Positions 1 to 10,300 of a stretch of 57,632 nucleotides of DNA are shown piece after piece. Each line of letters opens with the position of its first letter. Position 1 is the stretch's first letter. Made by a program: the position numbers and the translations under genes. Origin of the DNA: Tubiluchus corallicola (taxonomy: Eukaryota > Priapulida > Priapulimorpha > Priapulimorphida > Tubiluchidae); the NCBI GenBank assembly GCA_030141605.1, contig JAQGDQ010001170.1, positions 1 through 57,632 of the forward strand, in the 5' to 3' direction. Below the pieces are notes generated by a model. It was not told where the DNA came from. It did no database searches and saw only the letters and a program-made list of their open reading frames with translations.

Positions 1-175
1 ATGACACGGCGCTAGGTTTAGCCGTGCGTTCAGACTACTTTCTGACTCGAGTTTTCTTACTGACGGCAGTGCATCTTACACAGTCTTTCGGTTGATATTT
101 GTCTGGTCTGCTAATTTTCATTTGGTGGTCCTTCGTCTTTCCAGGTGAATCTTTGAATGGTGATCCTTTGTCTGT
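1..175. other. Window edge, fragment of a GTTCAGAC-ended repeat
   Basis: No gene is visible. Bases 22-60 (cgtgcgttcagactactttc, then a ctcgagttttc stretch) resemble the ends of the repeats at 3.8-4.5 kb and 44.05-44.35 kb, so the left edge probably cuts such an element. Confidence 0.35.
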
Positions 176-494
176 TATTGGTCCCTTATACTGTACTACA
201 CTACTAACTACTGACTACCCTACTAACTACACTAAAAATTCTACCTGCCACAGAACTGGTACAAATACTACCAGAATTGAACACATGAATTACTAGCGTT
301 TGCATAAGATTGGGTATATTTTCCTTGTAAATAATTACTATTAGCTCTTCCATGGCATGTATTGGTCCCTTATAGCTAAAAACCCTACCTGCCAAGGAAC
401 TGGTACAAATGCAGTCTGAATTGAATACATGAATTACTAGCTTGTACATACGACTGAGTACCTTTTCTATGTAAATGATTACTATTAGCTCCAT
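176..494. repeat. Imperfect direct duplication upstream of the ankyrin-cGLR gene
   Basis: The stretch beginning tattggtcccttata occurs at 176 and again at 360. The following block (ctacctgcca...ggtacaaat...gaattactag...ttactattagctc) occurs at 241-340 and again at 385-490. The offset between copies is 184 bp at the start and 144 bp later, because the first copy carries about 40 bp of extra ctaacta-rich sequence. It lies 0.5 kb 5' of the ankyrin-cGLR coding exon. No coding function is apparent. Confidence 0.75.
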
Positions 495-1006
495 TGAATG
501 TATTCATTTTTAGCACAATTGCCAGCTCCTGCTGTATAATAAACCCTTGAAAAAATGTAATGACCACCAATGCATGAGCATATAAACAAATGAATTTAAA
601 GTGTGCCTAAAAAGCTGTATCAAAACTTCATGTTTATAATCAAGTAGGTAGCAAAGATTATGCCAAGCACGTGCCATGCATGCCAATGCCATGCATCGTG
701 CCATGCACTCCTATTTACCATCGGATAACAATACTCGTACATATGGCTTATTATTTACCTGGTTTATTTGTTTGTCAGCACTTTGTAAAGGTTAGGGTAC
801 AGGGGTCAGTCTCAAGATCAGGAACATGCACAAAGTACTCACTAAACTCACTGCGGTGTACGTACAAGTTCAGTCGCTTGAAAATGAAGTAAACTGTAAG
901 ATGATGCTGCTTCAATACTATTTTTGATCAAAGCTACGCTCAAAAAGCAAATCAGGTACTCTGGCTCACTAACAGACTGCAGTGCAACGTGTTTTTGATT
1001 GCTGGT
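495..1006 (+). other. 5' flank of the ankyrin-cGLR gene
   Basis: No open frame of note. A gccatgcatgccaatgccat cluster lies near 672-700. A possible splice acceptor (cagactgcag, ending at 981) precedes the coding exon, so this region may contain an intron and a non-coding first exon further left. I see no clear TATA box. Confidence 0.3.
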
Positions 1007-3454
1007 ATGGAAAAGATCAAGGAACTGATTTGCAGTTTGCCTGACTCAAGTGGAAAATCAGAACTCATGTCGTTATTAACTGGTTACCTAACTGCTAATT
1101 TTGATGCGAATAGAACGCAATTGCTGAACAAGATGATGCATGCTGCAACGCGCTTTAACATGCCCGAGCTTGTTGAGCAATTACTCAACAAGGGGGCAGA
1201 AATAGAAAGTTTATCACAAATTACTAAAAAAGAATCAGATCCAGATTTCAGAACTCGTGAATATGAAGGAGGAACGCCGCTAGAAACTGCATGTTGTTTG
1301 GGACACGCTTCTGTTGTTCAGATACTCATCGAACGTGGTGCTGAAGTAAGCTGCCTTACAAGAAGCAATGGATGGTCGGCTTTAGGATTAGCTGCTAAAA
1401 TGGGCAAAGCAGATATTTGTGAAATGCTATTAGTTCACGGTGCAGAAGTTGATGGTATCCCAGAAATGTATAAAGTACGACCTATAATGCATGCAGCATG
1501 GGAGGGCCACATTGAAGTAGTGAAGTTGTTAATGAAATATGGTGCCAAAATTGATGAATGTCGTCACGTTGCAGTCAGTGGACATCCGCCCCTACATGCT
1601 GCGGCAAGCCAAGGACATTTTGGAATAATCGTTTTTCTGCTTCGCAAAGGTGCAAATGTTTTTTACATAGACGACTTACTTGGTAATACTGCTCTGCATT
1701 GGGCAGTGTGGGAAGGACATCTTCACCCAGCAGCCCTTTTACTTTTTGCAGGCTCTGACATTCTGGCAGAAAATGATAATGGTGATACACCACTTTCTAT
1801 GGCATGTATTAAAGGTAGACAGGATGTTCTTGAACTATTATATGAAAACATGCTAGAAAGATATTCAGACAAAGTAGTGCTGCAGGTACTAAATAAAGTT
1901 TATGCTGGAGGAAACAGTTTAATTCATCTGGCTTGTCAAAATGCTCACATGTCAGCTGAAAGTGCAGAGATTGTTAAATTCCTTATTGACGTAGGTGTTC
2001 AAACAGAATTAAGAAATGACTCCCATGAAACGGCTTATGATATGTGCATCCATCGAGCTTACAGAAAAGCATTGAACCGAAATTACAAACAAAATGCAGG
2101 TCTTTTCCTTACATATCGGTACTTTAAAATGTGGCAAGACCAACCTTCAAAGTTTTGTGTCACAGAAGATGACGAGACTACGGCAAAAAACATTCATGAT
2201 GGATTGACGCTGAAGGAGTTGGTTGGTATACCAGGGTTAGGAGCAGTTTCAAATATGACTGAATTTAACGGAATTAGAAGCAAAATAACTGAACTGTTAA
2301 ATGCCGTCAGCAGATTTCTTGAGAAATATTATCACATAAGATGTAAGCCTATTCTTGTTGGGAGTTCAGCATGTGGAGTGAAAATTGGTTACCCAGATGA
2401 GTTTGATTTTTTCATAGTGGTACAACAACACAAGGATTTTGCGGTAGATTATTTCGTCAAAAACCATTCATTGCCTGTTGTCACAAAATTAAAGGAGACG
2501 TTTTTCCATTATTTGTGTGAAGCCATGGCAATAGTTTTGCAAGAAAAGAAATTCAAAGAAATAATTGTGCCAAACTTCTTTCCGCATGTTGTGGAATGGA
2601 ATAAAGTCTGCATGTGCTTTAAATTATGTATTTTGCTGCCAAGCAAAAATTTAACACAAATTTCCATAGATGTGACGCCATGTTTTGAAAAACTGGGAAA
2701 ACCAATGAATGCCAGCGATAAATGGCCAAAATATGTCAACAGTTATCACTACGTGCTCAAACCGTACAAGAGAAAACTTGAACCCACATTTGCTGTTCTT
2801 GAATGCACCTTTATAGAGAACTTCGACGACAGTCGCAAGATGGTGATGATACTCGCAAAGTTGCTAGTAAAATCTGTCGTTTACAGTTGCAACAAAGAAC
2901 TGCATTTGTATCCTAATCACGTGTCTTCGACAGTCCACAACAAGCTGGTCAGTGCAGATGTCGACTTGCCAGAACTTTACAGAGCAATAAAGTATCAACC
3001 GGATAAAATGATAGACTCGTACATGATAAAAGTGGCCTTCTTGCACGAAGTGATAACCAATAAAGATGACTGGGGCACAGAAAACTTAAAAGCTCGAGCT
3101 GTATCGATATTCCAGTACATTGGACACTGTTGCAGAATACGCGAAATGTTTCACCCGCTGCTAAATGATGTCAATATCTTAGAAGATCTAAAATCTAAAG
3201 AAATGAGTGGCGTTTCATTGTTAGCATTGGCCGAAGATTCAGCACGGGCTATAGCCTGCAAGTTAGCTGATGATGCCATACCATCGAAGAAAGGTCTAAT
3301 GGAGCCAGATTTTGATAAATACCATGATGAGTTAAAGAAGCATGTACTAGATCGGACGGAAGGAACGTGGAGTAAAGCAGAAATTTCTAGAGTTAGTTTT
3401 TATTTAAGAAACGTTTGGGATTGGGCAAAACAAAGTGACATACAGCTGTATTAG
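1007..3454 (+). CDS. Ankyrin-repeat protein with C-terminal cGAS/Mab-21-like nucleotidyltransferase (candidate ankyrin-cGLR)
   Basis: The 815-residue protein is read from a single exon. The frame is open from a GTG at 989, but the first ATG, at 1007 (MEKIKELIC), is the natural start. About eight ankyrin repeats fill residues 40-345, with TPLETACCLGH, SALGLAAKMGK, PPLHAAASQGHF and TALHWAVWEGH among their signatures. A linker leads to a nucleotidyltransferase core with G452-S453, then PDEFDF giving E465 and D467, and the third metal ligand D555 in ISIDVTP. The helical Mab-21 lobe follows, with SYMIKVAFLHE, and ends in a WDWAKQ tail. All three acidic residues of a working cGAS-type active site are present, unlike many Mab-21 proteins that have lost them. 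In characterised family members this fold joins nucleotides into a cyclic dinucleotide that activates STING. The ankyrin region could bind a ligand or partner; this is inference. The canonical zinc-thumb H-CC-C of vertebrate cGAS is not obvious. The gene stands alone between repeats. Confidence 0.93.
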   Translation: MEKIKELICSLPDSSGKSELMSLLTGYLTANFDANRTQLLNKMMHAATRFNMPELVEQLLNKGAEIESLSQITKKESDPDFRTREYEGGTPLETACCLGHASVVQILIERGAEVSCLTRSNGWSALGLAAKMGKADICEMLLVHGAEVDGIPEMYKVRPIMHAAWEGHIEVVKLLMKYGAKIDECRHVAVSGHPPLHAAASQGHFGIIVFLLRKGANVFYIDDLLGNTALHWAVWEGHLHPAALLLFAGSDILAENDNGDTPLSMACIKGRQDVLELLYENMLERYSDKVVLQVLNKVYAGGNSLIHLACQNAHMSAESAEIVKFLIDVGVQTELRNDSHETAYDMCIHRAYRKALNRNYKQNAGLFLTYRYFKMWQDQPSKFCVTEDDETTAKNIHDGLTLKELVGIPGLGAVSNMTEFNGIRSKITELLNAVSRFLEKYYHIRCKPILVGSSACGVKIGYPDEFDFFIVVQQHKDFAVDYFVKNHSLPVVTKLKETFFHYLCEAMAIVLQEKKFKEIIVPNFFPHVVEWNKVCMCFKLCILLPSKNLTQISIDVTPCFEKLGKPMNASDKWPKYVNSYHYVLKPYKRKLEPTFAVLECTFIENFDDSRKMVMILAKLLVKSVVYSCNKELHLYPNHVSSTVHNKLVSADVDLPELYRAIKYQPDKMIDSYMIKVAFLHEVITNKDDWGTENLKARAVSIFQYIGHCCRIREMFHPLLNDVNILEDLKSKEMSGVSLLALAEDSARAIACKLADDAIPSKKGLMEPDFDKYHDELKKHVLDRTEGTWSKAEISRVSFYLRNVWDWAKQSDIQLY

Positions 3455-3496
3455 TAGAAAGTGCAAAATCAGTTTGTCTGTTTAAAATCTATCAAT

Positions 3497-3528
3497 TTTA
3501 GAACGAACATAAGAACATTCGTTCTAAA
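3497..3528 (+). other. Perfect 11-bp stem-loop in the presumed 3'UTR of the ankyrin-cGLR gene
   Basis: TTTAGAACGAA (3497-3507) is followed by a 10-base loop and by its exact complement TTCGTTCTAAA (3518-3528), 43 bases after the stop codon. It would fold in the mRNA. Its role is unknown; it could be an RNA-stability element or a chance palindrome. Confidence 0.6.
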
Positions 3529-3579
3529 CACACAATGTAATATGTAAAAATATCACATTTTATCTGTGTGAAATACGAA

Positions 3580-3585
3580 ATTAAA
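3580..3585 (+). promoter_or_regulatory. Possible polyadenylation signal (ATTAAA) of the ankyrin-cGLR gene
   Basis: The common variant hexamer ATTAAA lies 126 bases after the stop codon, followed by a GT/T-rich stretch (gtagtagttgtacattttga) as expected downstream of a cleavage site. No AATAAA is seen nearer to the stop. Confidence 0.4.
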
Positions 3586-3780
3586 TTGTCTATAGTAGTA
3601 GTTGTACATTTTGATTGTCATTAAGATCAACAAGATTACATGTACATTTACAACAAGTCAAAATTTAAGATCCATAATAAGGTTCATATAGCAGTAAAAA
3701 AATCAAGATCAATCTTACAATAATATTACAATCAAGATCAATAATACAAGATTAATCTTGTTCGCAAGTGAAACAACTTT

Positions 3781-4476
3781 AATGGTGAGTTACTGCTGGT
3801 GAGAGGAATTGCATGCTCTCCGACAGTTGCTGCGAATTGATTTACTGTCTAGTGCGAGTGCATCAGCGAGTTACTCTCGACACTTCTGGCAGTGAATAGA
3901 GAAGTGAGTGTCAGCTTGCACTTACCGTTGGAGAGTAACTCGCAGTAAGTTTTGTTCTCTAGTCTGAACGTGCTTGTGGCAGGTTTACTTGGTGAGAAAA
4001 TTCGCTAGTCTGAACACGCCACCATAATTATTTTAATTTTGTTTCCAGGTAAACTTGCCAAGTAACTCACAAGCATGTTCACACTAGAGAACAAAACTTG
4101 CTGCGAGTTACTTTCCGAGAGTAAGCAAGAGCTGACACTCACTTCTCTATTCACTGCGAAAAGTGTCGAGAGTAACTCGCCGAGGCGTTCACACTGGACA
4201 GTAACTAGTAAGCGTGTTCAGACTAGAGAACAAAACTTGCTGCGAGTTACTTTCCGAGAGTAAGCAAGTGCTGACACTCACTTCTCTATTCACTGCGAGA
4301 AGTGTCGAGAGTAACTCGCCGAGGCATTCACGCTAGACAGTAAATCAACTCGTAGCAACTGTCGGAGAGTTTGGTATTCCTTTCCGACATTAACTCGTAA
4401 AGGAGCTCACACTCGCGAGTTTGCCTTCAGAGAGAAAACTCGCGACACAAAACTCGCTAGTCTGAACGCGTGTTAG
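3781..4476. mobile_element. GTTCAGAC-type short element, palindromic (G1)
   Basis: The region is built of inverted copies of the same motifs: gagttactctcgacacttct, gtctgaacgcgtg and agcaagttttgttctctagt occur in both orientations, and the stretch around 3830-3860 (gaattgatttactgtctag) is mirrored at 4333-4352. The same motifs recur at 44.05-44.35 kb and, more distantly, at 13.28-14.08 kb. This looks like a non-autonomous inverted-repeat transposon or several stacked copies. No transposase frame is present. Confidence 0.6.
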
Positions 4477-5422
4477 TACTAGGCAAATCAACGTCCGTCA
4501 ACACGGTGACTCCTACTCCATCAACTCAGTTAAACGGGCATTAATAATTGTCGAAATATGATATAAATTATTCATCGAAACTAACTCGTACGCAACTTGT
4601 GCAAACAGTAACAAAAATGCGGGTTCTTCTAGCACCAAACCGTCTCAGTGACAATGCAGATCTGACCCCTCCGTCCAGGTGTCCAATGCAGATCTGACCC
4701 CTGCGTCCAGGTGCGCACGCCGCATGTCCACTCAAATCTCTCTTTCGTACTTCATAACTTCAACACAGTACATGCGTTATTGTAGCAATTTAGTTGCCGT
4801 AACTGTTATCAGCTACACCCCTTGCTTAGGTCAGCCCCTTACGGATCATTGTGAAGCCAAGAAAGTAAAACGCTTTTGTTTGCCAAGTACTCATGGTCTC
4901 GTTGAGGTTGATTACTGTGATGTTTATTCTAACCTGTTTGTTATTTTTAAGCCGGACTGAACGTTTCCCTTCTAGCTGCTTATATAACAAGCATTTTAAG
5001 TTAAAATCCTAGAAGACCCTTCTCTTTGGAATTTTTACGCCCGGGCATAAATAACAAACGTCTTTGTGCCGCTTGCCAGACCGTTTTTCTGCATAACTGT
5101 AAGACAGATAGACTTGTTTTCTTCGCGGCCAGGCATCTTAAAACGGTTTTTGTGTTTGCGAACGCGCAGTTTTTCTGCGTGTTGTTGAGAGATTTAAACT
5201 GGAAGGCACGTGGAGGTAGTTGCAATATGAAGAGAGTGAAGGAATTTTCCTGTAAATCATCCCTGTTTGTAAAACAGGAGATTATACGCGTCAGATAAGA
5301 ACAAGTAAGACAATATGAATGATGAGGTGCGTGGAGTGGCGCATTTCGAGTGGAGGTGGTATTTTTGTTATATTAGTGAGATTATTTATTTATTTGTTTA
5401 TTTATTTGTTTACTTTATTTAA
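4477..5422. other. Intergenic, no gene recognised
   Basis: A 32-bp tandem duplication lies at 4652-4714 (each copy contains aatgcagatctgacccc and gtccaggtg). Two short open frames of about 90 codons on the + strand (4679-4960 and 5026-5298) have no recognisable domain and no splice context, and I do not call them. A (TTTA)n-like stretch is at 5385-5420. Confidence 0.5.
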
Positions 5423-5942
5423 AGGATGATTGTGCGAACATTAATTTAGAATAAAGAATGCTCTAAAATGTTGAAAACTACAATAGCTTATTTTAAATCA
5501 AAGCTTATACTAAATACTAATTACCTCGGATATTCAAATTTCGTTAAACTTTCAAAGTTACGCTCGGCTCAGTGAATCTGCTAAGATTGGCAGCGGCGCC
5601 TTTTTGTCACGTTCGCGTGGTAACCGTGATAAGCATGATCATTTACTGCTGTGTTAGTTTCTGACGTCATATGATGTAGAGCCCATTTTTCGTGACATCA
5701 TGCGTTCAAACAGTAGCACTTACGCAAATGTGCCTGACATACAAGGGAAGATACCTGCCATTGCACAAACTGTGGCTAGTTTCTGACGTAAGCAATAGCT
5801 GTGTTCGGTTGCCGTTAATTAACTTTCTAAGCTAATTATTCAAATACAAGGAACAATTGTTTAACTTTTATAGGCAAGAAAATGTATATTTTGGACAATA
5901 AATTAAAATGAGATAGAGTCTAAACAATCGTCCGGTCTTCCT
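5423..5942 (-). mobile_element. Family A TTAA-type MITE, copy A1
   Basis: The 520-bp element is flanked by TTAA on both sides (5419-5422 and 5943-5946). Read on the minus strand it begins AGGAAGACCGGACGATTGT and runs through a block (agctaattattcaaatacaa, ttgcttacgtcagaaacta on the complementary readings) shared with A2, A3 and A4. The far terminus has lost a few bases of the inverted repeat. It contains several TGACGTCA/TGACGT motifs and no transposase. Confidence 0.85.
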
Positions 5943-6192
5943 TTAAAGTTTATTTAAGCACCCAAGAAATGTCATATTTACACTGCATGTCATGTACTAT
6001 TAAAAGAGGTACCAAATTTTTTTAAAAGTATAAAAATATGTACAGAATTTAAAAATGCAAAGCATCAGTTAACGGACAAGCGGTTACTGCATCGTGTCAT
6101 CTTCTACATATTCTACTATAAAATCGTACGTCAGTTTGGTGGCGTATATGATTTACGATATAATTTGCAGAGCCAATTATTGTTGTTCTTAA

Positions 6193-6420
6193 AGGAAGAC
6201 AGAGCGATTTTTCATATACTAGCGATTCAGTGTGTTGTAATAAAATTCGGCAAGTTCAAAATAAAGATTCAAATTTCAAATTTACCGCTGTACTCGCGCG
6301 TGAGCTGTCGAATGTGTGCAGTTCGTCACAAACTAACACGTGTCTGAGACGTACAGCAACTGTTTTTTGTGCGGCACCTGTTTTTTGACCTACAGTTTAA
6401 CATTGGTTCCAGTGTTGCTT
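6193..6420 (+). mobile_element. Family B TTAA-type MITE, internally deleted copy B1
   Basis: Flanked by TTAA at 6189-6192 and 6421-6424. It begins AGGAAGACAGAGCGATTTTT and ends with the family B terminus (gacctacagtttaacattgg...gttgct). At 228 bp it lacks most of the interior found in the ~610-bp copies at 40.2 and 55.2 kb. It sits between the inverted family A copies A1 and A2. Confidence 0.8.
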
Positions 6421-6685
6421 TTAAAAGAACTATAGGCAGAGTGACGCAACAGAAAAATGCTGTATATTGTTTTCTCCACATGTTGTTTTGCAGGCTCTAA
6501 TTACTGAGCTATATTTTTGTTTTTATTTTCTCTTCAACTTGAAAAAATGCGTAAGATTTTAACGCATGCGCTGTACACTGTACAGTATTTAATGTGACAT
6601 ACAAACTATTCAAAGTATTCAAAGTGTGCATGGTAGAAAAACCATCTACCTAAAGAGAATGTGTTGAACATAGGGGGCTAATTAA

Positions 6686-7212
6686 AGGAAGGCCGGATGA
6701 TTGTTTAGACTCAATCTCATTTTATTTCACTGTTCAAAATATACATTTTCTTGCCTATCAAAGTAACTAAGAATAATTAGCTTAGAAAGTTAATTAACGG
6801 CAACCGAGCACAGCTATTGCTTACGTCAGAAACTAACCACAGTTTATGTAATGGTAGGAATCGTATCTTGCGCGTCAAGCACGTTTGCGTAAGTGTTACT
6901 GTTGAAACGCGTGATGTCACGAAAATGCGCTCTACGTCATTTGACGTCAGAAACTAACACTGCAGTTTATGATCATGGTTATCACGGTACCGCCTTCTAT
7001 TTAACGGCCACGCGAACATGACAAAACGGCGCCGCTGCCAGTCTTAGTAGATTCACCGAGCCGCGCGTAGCTTTGAAAGCTTAACGAAATTTGAGTACCC
7101 GAGGTAATTATTATTTAATCTAAGCTTTGATTTAAAAAAGCTATTGTAGTTTGCAATATTTTAGAGCATTCTTTATTCTAGACTAATGTTTACACAATCA
7201 TCCGGTTTTCCT
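6686..7212 (+). mobile_element. Family A TTAA-type MITE, copy A2
   Basis: The 527-bp full-length copy begins AGGAAGGCCGGATGATTGT and ends ACAATCATCCGGTTTTCCT, a near-perfect inverted terminal repeat. The flanks are TTAA (left) and TTAC (right, presumably one mutation). It lies in opposite orientation to A1. Confidence 0.88.
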
Positions 7213-7811
7213 TTACGTAGCAAGAAGTAATATTAAAATATTGTCGCTGAAACTTTCTTTTTATATTTGTTACACAAGATATAAAAGTGAATTTCTCCAA
7301 CGCGACTTGGAAAATAATGATATCCGATGCTTTAACAGAAACAGAGATACTAATGGAATTAAAATGCATATAGATATCGTAAAAGAACGTACCCAAAATG
7401 ATCTTATAGTAAATTGATTATACTAGCATGCTGTTTATATACGAATAATATCTACATAAGATTTTTTAAGTAAGATACAATATGTACTACTTGTACATAG
7501 AGTATAACATGTATGAGCATTAAACACAAATGTAGGTTATGTATTTAGAATTGGTAGTACCGTAATGCAGAATTGTTAGTTTGACTAGTAAGAAATTCGT
7601 AACTTCCAAGATGAACTTTGAATAAATCTATTTAATGTACATAATTTAAATATTTATTTAACTTTTTTGTACTTATGTGCCCTGTAAATAGAGGGCTAAT
7701 TGTATCATTTTGAAAAAAAGATTTTTAATAATAATAATAATAATTTCTGAGGTCTTTGAAGGCTGGCAGAGACTCGGTGCTGTGCTTTGCCAAACTTGCA
7801 CAGGACGATGG
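7213..7811. other. Intergenic, AT-rich, no gene
   Basis: Only short open frames occur. A stretch near 7676-7745 (ccctgtaaatagagggctaa, then an (AAT)n run) resembles the 3' tail of a retroposon also seen in reverse at 9.75-9.84 kb. Confidence 0.4.
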
Positions 7812-8022
7812 CGATGATGATATGATGATGGTGATGATTGTGGTGATGATTGATGATGATGATCATTAATGATGACGACGACGATGATGATGGCGAAGAT
7901 GGTGATGATGGTTGATGATAATGATGATGAAGATGACGATGGTGATGGTAATGGTGATGACGATGATGATTGATGGCGATGATGATGATGATGATGGCGA
8001 TGATGATGATGATGATGATGCA
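7812..8022. repeat. (GAT)n microsatellite, interrupted
   Basis: About 210 bp of GAT/GGT/GAC trinucleotide repeats with interruptions. The poly-His/Ser frame on the minus strand is a by-product of the repeat. Confidence 0.95.
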
Positions 8023-8649
8023 CGGGAAGCATTTTAATCAATGCGCAACAAATGAGGCAGGGATATAAGGTTTCTAATGTCCAAAAGTGTGTCATGACTC
8101 ATTCACTATTTTACCTACGCATGCGCCAAGTGCATGGAAACTGCGAAGATGGGGATTTCATGTGGTACTTCTACTAAGAACTCTCCCAGTCTTTCTGGTT
8201 CGAATTATCTCGCTTTTATTTGCTTTCGCCTGTTGAGCAGGCGTGTTGTTTGTGACTGGTAGCCCACTGGTTGAATTTTGTAAATCAGATTGTTGTGGAC
8301 ATGAAATTGGAGCACACGTGGCGTCGTAAATTTTACCTAAATTCATTTTTTATAAGCACTTGAACCAGTTTTAACATCCATCCTTCATCTGTGATTGAAA
8401 GTCGACTTTCAAGTTCTGCTAATGTAGTGATGCTTGTAACCTAGATTACCAGGGTACTAACTAGTTCGAGCGTTTTCTCTTGTGTTTTTCATGCTGTTAC
8501 AGCTGTTAGCTATCACCCCTATCAGCTACTCTGCCAGCTACACACTTTCGGCAAGGAGTTTTCTTTATAGTTCAAGACACATCGGTGGGGGGGGGGGGGA
8601 GGGCTGGTGGGGTTGTGCCGAAATCGCTGCAGAGGCTGTTTATTTGAAG
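8023..8649. other. Intergenic, no gene
   Basis: No supported gene. A run of 13 G at about 8587-8599 stands out. Nothing else is recognised. Confidence 0.4.
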
Positions 8650-8874
8650 TTTAAACACTTACGCAAACGTGCTTGTTGCGCAAGGGAAGACGTCTGCTAT
8701 TGCTCAAATTGTGGTCAGTTTCTGACGTAAGCAATAGCTGCGCTCGGTTGGCGTTAATTAACTTTCTAAGCTAATTATTCAAATATGAGGAACAATTGTT
8801 AAGTTTTATAAGCAAGAAAATGTATATTTTGGACAGTAAATCAAAATGAGATTGACTCTAAACAATCGTCCGGT
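8650..8874 (-). mobile_element. Family A TTAA-type MITE, truncated copy A3
   Basis: Shares with A1 the sequence around acttacgcaaacgtgct, gcaatagctgcgctcggttg and gactctaaacaatcgtccgg, ending in the family A terminus at about 8874. The other half is missing. Confidence 0.75.
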
Positions 8875-9094
8875 CATGTAGCCAATGGCTCATACTTAGC
8901 ATTTTGCTTTATTTTTCCTCTGTTTAAAACGTAGCAGTTAGTTGTATTTATTCGCATCACCATTATCATGTAATCGTTCTTTTCCATATAATCATATACG
9001 CATGTTTTAAATTTATCGTTCTTGTTTTCTATACACGGCATTACTACTCCGAATTTCAATATTGCTTAATATAATATTACGGCACACGTTATAG

Positions 9095-9560
9095 GCTGAA
9101 CTATCACTACATACAGTGCAACACTAATATTAGAAAATTTTCTATTAAATACAATGGCCCTTACATATGGAATTCAATTGCTCCAGCTATTAAAAATACC
9201 AACTCGCTGTCCATATTTGAAAAAAAATTATAAATTAAACTTACTTGAAACATCTAACTGATGACTCAAATCATGATTTGTTGTTTTTCATTTTCAAAAA
9301 CTTGTATAGTATAATAATATTTTTATTACTTCCCACCCGTATTTATATTGTATATATTGTAATATTGTATCTGTATATATTGTAATTTTTTTCGTAACTA
9401 ATGCTAGTGGCCTACCATAAGCTAGTTTCTTAGGTCTCTAGCGCAGAATTCATGAATTGTATCATATGTCTGTATTAACAAAAACTGATTATCGTGCACA
9501 TGTAATGTAATGTATATGTATATGTATATGTTTATTGCGAAATAAATATATTAAAATCTA
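9095..9560 (+). mobile_element. 3' end of a non-LTR retrotransposon (LINE)
   Basis: A broken frame reads NIRKFSIKYNGPYIWNSIAP, followed by SLSIFEKKL. This is the usual C-terminal signature (GP.IWN.L...I....SL..FKK.LK) of jockey/CR1-type LINE proteins. It is followed by a short 3'UTR ending in a tatgtatatgtttattgcga...aaataaatat tail. The 5' part is absent, as is common in LINE insertions. Confidence 0.65.
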
Positions 9561-9754
9561 ATATTAACGAACTTCAATCTAATCATATATTGGCACCTCG
9601 CGAAATATGGACTTGAACTTTAAAACACCAGGGTTTTTAGTCGCCCAATAATTGCTTTCCCCCTTTTTGTAAAGAGCTGAAAGGTTAAAAGTTTTGAAGT
9701 ATTTACAAAAACAAAAATCCAATCCGCGTTCGCGACAAAAAGTGTTTACAGATT

Positions 9755-10300
9755 ATTATTATTATTAATCCATTTTATTATATATATTAACATAAATACA
9801 TACATAATAATACATAAATTCCCTCTATTTGCAGGGACCAGTATGAGCATTATGATAATAAGTTAGAGAATAATTGCAATTATCCCTTTTAATATCACTG
9901 GTGACTATGATAACAGTAAAACATATCAACAACTACAACCAACATAGCTAGATTTACATTTAAATTTATATTTACCTAATTTTATAAATAACTCTTACTT
10001 TTATATTTTCATTGACGGGTAGCAATCTAATTATTATAAAATAACAGTAACTGGACTTCACATTTTTAAACATAAACTCCACGTTTTTTCGGCTATATTT
10101 TCCTCTTCTATCAGACCGATTCTATTGCTAAACTCATTACAACCTCTCCCTAATAATAAGTTGAAAGCAATGGTTTCAATAACCCGTTCATTTCTTGTTA
10201 TTTGCAGATCTAAAGGTTTTGCGCAAACTTTAACTTCTTCAAAAGGTTTCCAGCTAACTGGTTGCAATGCAACAGTTTTCTTTTCCATAGTGTTTACAGA
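9755..10300 (-). mobile_element. Probable retroposon 3' end in minus orientation, with a short open frame
   Basis: On the minus strand the tail reads ctgcaaatagagggaattta... and ends in an (ATA/AAT)n run, like the tail at 7.68-7.74 kb. Upstream of it an open frame of 76 codons (10288 down to 10058, starting MEKKTVALQPVSWKPFEEVK) has a balanced composition, but I recognise no family. It could be the end of a LINE protein, a retrocopy, or chance. Confidence 0.35.

Noticed and set aside
4679-5298. Two 90-codon frames after the cGLR gene
   Set aside because: No domains; the first starts in a local tandem duplication; no evidence of splicing to anything.
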